Assembly: GCA_016709665.1 (NCBI GenBank)
Contig: JADJMI010000026.1
Location: 310,001 to 374,000 of the forward strand
Reading direction: 5' to 3'
From: Betaproteobacteria bacterium
GTDB lineage: Bacteria > Pseudomonadota > Gammaproteobacteria > Burkholderiales > Usitatibacteraceae
Length of the DNA stretch: 64,000 nucleotides
Part shown: in pieces, positions 60,006-64,000 of the stretch
Layout of the letters: each line of letters begins with the position of its first letter
Position numbering within the stretch: position 1 is the first letter of the stretch
Notes under the pieces: model-generated
Databases searched by the model: none
Seen by the model: the letters and a program-made list of their open reading frames with translations, nothing else
What the model was told of the DNA's origin: nothing
Translations under genes and position numbers: made by a program

Positions 60006-61178
60006 CTAGAACATCCTGAGGCGCATCTGCGAGGACGGCCCGCCCTGGCCCGCCAGGTCGCGCGTGACGAGCTTGTCGCCCTCGGCGAGTTCTCCCCCGA
60101 GCACCTCGGTGAAGCTCGCGTCGGAAATGCCCGTCTTTACCGTCACCGGCACGAGCTTGCCGTCGACGAGCTTGTGCACGCGCTGGCTGCCGTCGCCTCG
60201 GCGCGCTCCGCCGGACGTTCCCTTGGGCGCGCCCTTGTCGGCGGCGGACGGATCTGCAGGCGGGCGGAAGCGAAGCGCCGCGTTCGGCACGCGCAGGACG
60301 CCCTCGCGGCGGTTGGCGGTGATCTGCACGAAGGCCGTCATGCCGGGCTTCAGCTGCCCCTGCGGATTCTCCGCGCTCACGATGACGGTGTAGCTCACGA
60401 CGTTCGACTGGATGGTCGGGTTGAGGCGCACCTGCTTCACCTCGCCCTTGAAGAACTGGCCGGGATAGGCGTCCACGCGGAAGCGCGCCGGCAGGCCCTC
60501 CTGGATGCCGCCCACGTCGGCCTCGGCGATGCTGGTCTCGATCTGCATCTGCGCGAGGTCCTTGGCGATCGTGAAGAGCGTGGGCGTGTTGAAGCTCGCG
60601 GCGACGGTCTGCCCGATCTCGACGTTGCGCGCGACGACGACGCCGGAGATCGGCGAGCGGATCACGCTGTAGCGGCGGTTCGTCTGGTCGCGAGAAAGCT
60701 GGGCCTTCGCGAGATCGAGCTGCGCGCGGGCGGCCTCGAGCTCCTTCACCGCGGTGTCGAGCTCCGAGGCGGCGATGAAGCCCCTGGCCACGAGCGCCCG
60801 CGTGCGGGTCTCCTTGCTCTCGGCGAGACGCAGGCCGGCCTGCGCGGCGGCGACGTTGGCGGCGCTCTGCCCGACGGCCGCGTCGAAGAGGGACGGATCG
60901 AGTTCGGCGAGAAGCTGGCCTTCCTTCACGACGCTGTTGTAGTCGACGTGCAGCTTCATGATCGTGCCCGAGACCTGCGTGCCCACGATCACCGAGGTGA
61001 CGGGGTTCAGGTTGCCGTTGGCGGCGACGACCTGGATCACGTCGCCCTTGTCGACGGCCTCGAGGCGCCAGCGCTCGGCGGCGGGCGCCTCGGACTTGCC
61101 CTTCCACCACCACGCGCCCCCGGCGGCCGCGGCGAGGACGAGGACGGCGAGGAGGGATTTCGCGGAGAGGATCTTCAC
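60006..61178 (-). CDS. MacA-like periplasmic adaptor (membrane fusion protein)
   Basis: 390 residues from GTG 61178. One N-terminal membrane anchor (SLLAVLVLAAAAGGAWWW), a lipoyl/barrel-sandwich half (GNLNPVTSVIVGTQVSGTIM), a helical hairpin (AAQAGLRLAESKETRTRALV, ELEAARAQLDLAKAQLSRDQ), the second half (YSVIRSPISGVVVARNVEIG) and beta-barrel and proximal domains. It bridges the ABC pump to an outer-membrane channel, which is not in the window. First gene of the three-gene exporter operon. Substrate unknown: peptide, macrolide or lipopeptide are all possible. Confidence 0.92.
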   Translation of the reverse strand: MKILSAKSLLAVLVLAAAAGGAWWWKGKSEAPAAERWRLEAVDKGDVIQVVAANGNLNPVTSVIVGTQVSGTIMKLHVDYNSVVKEGQLLAELDPSLFDAAVGQSAANVAAAQAGLRLAESKETRTRALVARGFIAASELDTAVKELEAARAQLDLAKAQLSRDQTNRRYSVIRSPISGVVVARNVEIGQTVAASFNTPTLFTIAKDLAQMQIETSIAEADVGGIQEGLPARFRVDAYPGQFFKGEVKQVRLNPTIQSNVVSYTVIVSAENPQGQLKPGMTAFVQITANRREGVLRVPNAALRFRPPADPSAADKGAPKGTSGGARRGDGSQRVHKLVDGKLVPVTVKTGISDASFTEVLGGELAEGDKLVTRDLAGQGGPSSQMRLRMF

Positions 61179-61269
61179 GGCGGGGGTTCCGGATGGCGCG
61201 ACATGATTGCAATTCTAGGCGTGCGCCGTCTCGCGGGACCGGCGCCTTACGATTCGTTACACCCGGGGT

Positions 61270-62094
61270 TCAGCGAGGGCGCCAGGCGTTCGGCTTGATC
61301 GGCTGGCCGGTGGCGAGCGCGGTGAGGAAGTAGTCGATCTGCGAGAGTTCGTCCGAGCCCGCGGGGAAGGGCGCTGCGCCCATGCGTTCGAGGCATTCGC
61401 GCACCTGGGATTGCAGCGAGATCGCGCGGCCCTCGCGAACGAACGGCCAGCGGGATGCGGCGCCGGGGGCCGCGGGCAGCGCGGTGTCGCCGAAGTGCTT
61501 GCCGGCGTTGTGCACGTGGCACGAGGCGCAGGCGTAGTTCTGCTGGCCCATGCGGGTGAAATAGAGGCGCCGGCCCTGCTCGAAGCGTTCCTCGGCGAGG
61601 GGCGTGGCGATGCGAACCGCGATCTTCTGTCCTTCGGCGAGCGAGCGCACGTAGGCGAGAACGGCGCCCATGGCGGCGGCGTCGGCCGCCTCGAGGATCG
61701 GTTCGCCGTGCGAACGCAGGCACTGGTTCACGGCAGTCTCGAGGGTCACGAGCCGCTTCGACTTCGCGTCGAGCTGCGGGTAGGCCGCGGCGATGCGCCG
61801 GCCGCCGTTGGGAAAGCACTGCGCGAGGGAGCGGCCGTTCCTGAACTTGCGCGTCCACAGGCGCTTGCCCTCGGCGAGGATCGCGGCCGCCTCCGGCGCG
61901 GGCGTGTTCGCCTCCAGTTGCGCGCGGCGCTCGTCGTCGAAGGCCGCGGCGCCAAGCGCGTAATCGGCCGGAGCCACGCCGGGGTGCGCGGCGGCGAGGC
62001 GGGCGGCGATGTCCGCGCGCACGGCGCCGGCCCCCGCGTGCGCGACGGGCACGCAGGCGAAGAGCGCGAGGGCGAGGATTTCAGGGAAGCGCAC
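61270..62094 (-). CDS. soxA: Sulfur-oxidation cytochrome SoxA
   Basis: 274 residues from GTG 62094. A signal peptide (1-20, ending AHA) precedes two cytochrome c-like halves. The N-terminal half keeps lone cysteines (LAQCFPNGG, VNQCLRSHG) but no CxxCH. The C-terminal half has heme site CASCHVHNAGK and the SoxA active-site segment VRECLERMGAAPFPAGSDEL, with the cysteine that ligates heme and receives thiosulfate. With SoxX it joins thiosulfate to SoxYZ in the periplasm. It overlaps soxX by 14 bp. No soxYZ, soxB or soxCD are in the window. Confidence 0.85.
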   Translation of the reverse strand: MRFPEILALALFACVPVAHAGAGAVRADIAARLAAAHPGVAPADYALGAAAFDDERRAQLEANTPAPEAAAILAEGKRLWTRKFRNGRSLAQCFPNGGRRIAAAYPQLDAKSKRLVTLETAVNQCLRSHGEPILEAADAAAMGAVLAYVRSLAEGQKIAVRIATPLAEERFEQGRRLYFTRMGQQNYACASCHVHNAGKHFGDTALPAAPGAASRWPFVREGRAISLQSQVRECLERMGAAPFPAGSDELSQIDYFLTALATGQPIKPNAWRPR

Positions 62095-62430
62095 GGAGGA
62101 ACTCGACGAGGCGATCGATCTCGGCGGCTTCGAGGATGCGGTGGCGGCCGTAAGGGGGCTTCACGGTATCCGGCACCATTCGCGTGGGATCCACGAGCAG
62201 GGCGCGGAGCTTGTCGCTGTCCCAGCCCTTGAGGCGCGCGCCATCGAGCGGGGGGCCGATGTCCGACTTCGTCGCGGGGCCGGTGCCGCCGGGCAACCGG
62301 TGGCAGGCGATGCAGTTGCCCTTGTCCGGGCGCATGAAAAGGGCGCGCCCATCGGGCACCTGGGCGGCCGACACGGGGACGGGCGCGAAGGCGCCGGCGA
62401 CCGCGCGAGGAGAAGAAGGGCCGCGCGCAT
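62081..62430 (-). CDS. soxX: Sulfur-oxidation cytochrome SoxX, one frame break
   Basis: About 116 residues after correction. A signal peptide (MRAALLLLA then VAGAFAPVPVSAA) leads to GNCIACHRLPGGTG (heme CxxCH), SDIGPPLDGARLKGW and TVKPPYGRHRILEAAEIDRL, the SoxX C-terminal pattern. It is the small monoheme partner of SoxA. The frame breaks at about 62402-62406 inside the signal peptide (one C lost on the coding strand). The start overlaps the stop of the upstream protease gene by one base. Confidence 0.82.
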
Positions 62431-63899
62431 CAGCTGATCTTGAGGGCCTTCTCGGCCTCTCGCTCGATCTCGAGCTGGTTGCGCAATTCCCGCAGGCGGG
62501 CTTCCGCGCTCGAGAGCTCGTAGAAATCGGCGCCGGCGACGGGCTTCGACTTGGAGGCGATCTCGAGCTGCGCCACCGCCGCCGCGAGATTGCCACGGCG
62601 ATAGTAGGCCTCGGCCTGGGCCCGGTGCTGCGACAGGGGCCGGCCGCTCGCGGCGAACGCCTTGGCCGTGAGCTCGTGCAGGCGCGCGTCTTCCGGCGTG
62701 GCCCGCACGCGTTCCTCGAGGAGCGCGATGGCTGCCTTGGGGTCGCCGGACTGGATCAGCAGGTCCGCCAGGCCGTAGGCGAGGCCGCGGTGCGCCGGGA
62801 AGGCCTTGATGGCGACGCGATAGGCCGCGACCGCCTCGGCGTTCATGCCGCGCTCGGTGAGCAGCCGCGCCCACGCCTGTTCGAAGGCGGGATGCGGTTG
62901 CGCGCTCGAACGCAGCAGCGCGAGTTCCTTCTCCGCGGCGGGGAAATCGCGCGCGCGGATGAGCGCGAGGGCGAGGCCGTAGGAATCCTCGCGGGGGCGC
63001 AGCACCGTCTTGTCGGCGAGGCGGTTGCGGAACCACGCGACGGTCTCCGCCACCTGGCCCGACTCGGTGCGCACCTTCGCGCGGGCGAGCCGGTACTCGA
63101 AGCTGTCCGGCACGAGGCGCACGCTCATGCGCTCGGCGCGGTTCTGCATGTCCGAGATGCGCTCGATCGTGAGCGGGTGGGTGCGCAGGTACGATGGCGC
63201 GCCCTTGAACTCGCTCAGGCGGTTGGCCCGCTGCATGCGTTCGAAGAAGCTCACCATGCCCCGCGGGTCGTAGCCGGCGCGCTCGAGGATGGTGATGCCC
63301 ACGCGGTCGGCCTCGCGCTCGTGTTCGCGCGTGTAGTCGAGCTGGCCCTGGATGGCGATCGCGCTCGCGCTCACGAGGGCGGCCTCGGTCACCTGCCCGC
63401 TTTGCGAGCTGCTTCCGCGCGAGGCGAGAAGCGCCAGCGCGAGGGCCGCGAGCGAGGCGAGCTGGTAGCGACCCTGGCTCTGGTAAAGGCGGGACTGGTG
63501 GCGCTGCAGGATGTGCGCGATCTCGTGGCCGACCACGCCGGCGAGTTCCGATTCGTTTTCCGTGAGCAGGAAGAGGCCCGTGTGGATGCCGATGTGGCCG
63601 CCGATGAGCGCGAAGGCATTCACCGCGTCGTCGCGCACGACGAAGAACTCGATCGCGCGCCCGGGCGAATCGGCGGCGGAGAGCAGGCGGTTGCCCAGCG
63701 TCTTCACGTAATCGGCGATCTCCGGGTCCTCGACGAAGGCCGGGTCGACGCGGATCTCGCGCATGACGCGGCTGCCGATGGTGCGCTCCTGCTTTTCCGA
63801 GAGCGTGGCGTCGGAGACGTCGCCCAGGTCCGGCAGGCCCTGGCCGTGCACCGGCACGAGGGCGGCGCAAAGGGCGAGGGCGAGGAGTCGGCGGAGCAT
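62430..63899 (-). CDS. bepA: BepA-like periplasmic M48 metalloprotease with TPR domain
   Basis: 489 residues. Signal peptide (1-20), then an M48 domain with HExxH zinc site GHEIAHILQRHQSR, downstream Glu in REHEREADRVGITIL and FFERMQRANRLS. The C-terminal half is TPR-like (LALALIRARDFPAAEKELAL, AYRVAIKAFPAHRGLAYGLA). BepA in E. coli assists LptD and BAM assembly and degrades misfolded outer-membrane proteins. It is the first gene of a minus-strand unit with soxX and soxA, which is a surprising partner set. Confidence 0.92.
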   Translation of the reverse strand: MLRRLLALALCAALVPVHGQGLPDLGDVSDATLSEKQERTIGSRVMREIRVDPAFVEDPEIADYVKTLGNRLLSAADSPGRAIEFFVVRDDAVNAFALIGGHIGIHTGLFLLTENESELAGVVGHEIAHILQRHQSRLYQSQGRYQLASLAALALALLASRGSSSQSGQVTEAALVSASAIAIQGQLDYTREHEREADRVGITILERAGYDPRGMVSFFERMQRANRLSEFKGAPSYLRTHPLTIERISDMQNRAERMSVRLVPDSFEYRLARAKVRTESGQVAETVAWFRNRLADKTVLRPREDSYGLALALIRARDFPAAEKELALLRSSAQPHPAFEQAWARLLTERGMNAEAVAAYRVAIKAFPAHRGLAYGLADLLIQSGDPKAAIALLEERVRATPEDARLHELTAKAFAASGRPLSQHRAQAEAYYRRGNLAAAVAQLEIASKSKPVAGADFYELSSAEARLRELRNQLEIEREAEKALKIS

Positions 63900-63986
63900 C
63901 GGGAAAGGGGCGGGCAGGGCTGAAATCGTGGATACTTTCGGACACGCGGCGGGGCGTTTGGTTCGCCGCAGCCGGAGTCCCTGATT

Positions 63987-64000
63987 ATGAACGAAAAACT
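63987..64000 (+). CDS. First codons of a divergent gene, cut by the window edge
   Basis: ATG AAC GAA AAA at the right edge, with GGAG about 12 bp upstream, is the plausible start of a gene divergent from bepA. Nothing can be said about its product. Confidence 0.35.

Overview
The window is a roughly 70% GC proteobacterial chromosome segment, most likely betaproteobacterial. Pointers are the lexA-recA-recX order, an acetyl-lipoyl PDH operon with a lipoyl domain on the E3 subunit, sigma-54 type IV pilins, DUF3422, an IPTL-CTERM protein and SoxAX cytochromes. Species is not identifiable from the sequence alone. No tRNA, rRNA, CRISPR array, insertion sequence or prophage was seen.

Layout. 1-4.7 kb: partial GNAT acetyltransferase, pncC/cinA-C, a Crp/Fnr regulator, a response regulator and a hybrid histidine kinase. 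4.8-8 kb: SOS operon lexA-recA-recX with a two-box operator on the lexA promoter, then an MscS channel. 8-26.5 kb: a stress island of small envelope proteins (Lmo0937-like, BON, DUF883, DUF3096, CsbD, lipoproteins, a beta/gamma-crystallin protein), a giant cyclic beta-1,2-glucan synthase, an IPTL-CTERM ice-binding-like protein, a transglutaminase and two tandem Crp/Fnr regulators. Nine sites of form GTKCG-N4-CGMAC sit in this island. Each lies about 22-23 bp upstream of a -10-like hexamer ahead of an island gene, which reads as one Crp/Fnr-type regulon. 26.5-39.6 kb: ydcF, alaS, glycosyltransferases, DUF3422, and a tightly coupled chain NUDIX-GAF-VOC-ABC exporter. 39.6-45.5 kb: pyruvate dehydrogenase aceE-aceF-lpdA. 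45.9-52.6 kb: a signalling module of PP2C phosphatase, FHA protein, metallo-beta-lactamase phosphodiesterase, GAF-GspE/PilB-like ATPase and GAF-HD-GYP protein. 52.6-64 kb: a membrane-fused spermidine-synthase-like protein, two nearly identical pilin genes flanking a TfpX/TfpZ accessory gene, a MacA/MacB-type exporter, soxA/soxX, a BepA-like protease and the first codons of a divergent gene.

Sequence quality matters here. About 900 bases (9187-10099) are almost pure G/C with very long G runs and look like an assembly or base-calling artefact; they truncate one small gene. Ten to twelve otherwise intact genes carry reading-frame breaks. Most fit loss of a single G or C from a short homopolymer, so I treat these genes as intact in the organism and annotate them as single loci.

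The two most interesting items are the stress-island Crp/Fnr regulon and the phosphatase-FHA-phosphodiesterase-secretion ATPase-HD-GYP module.
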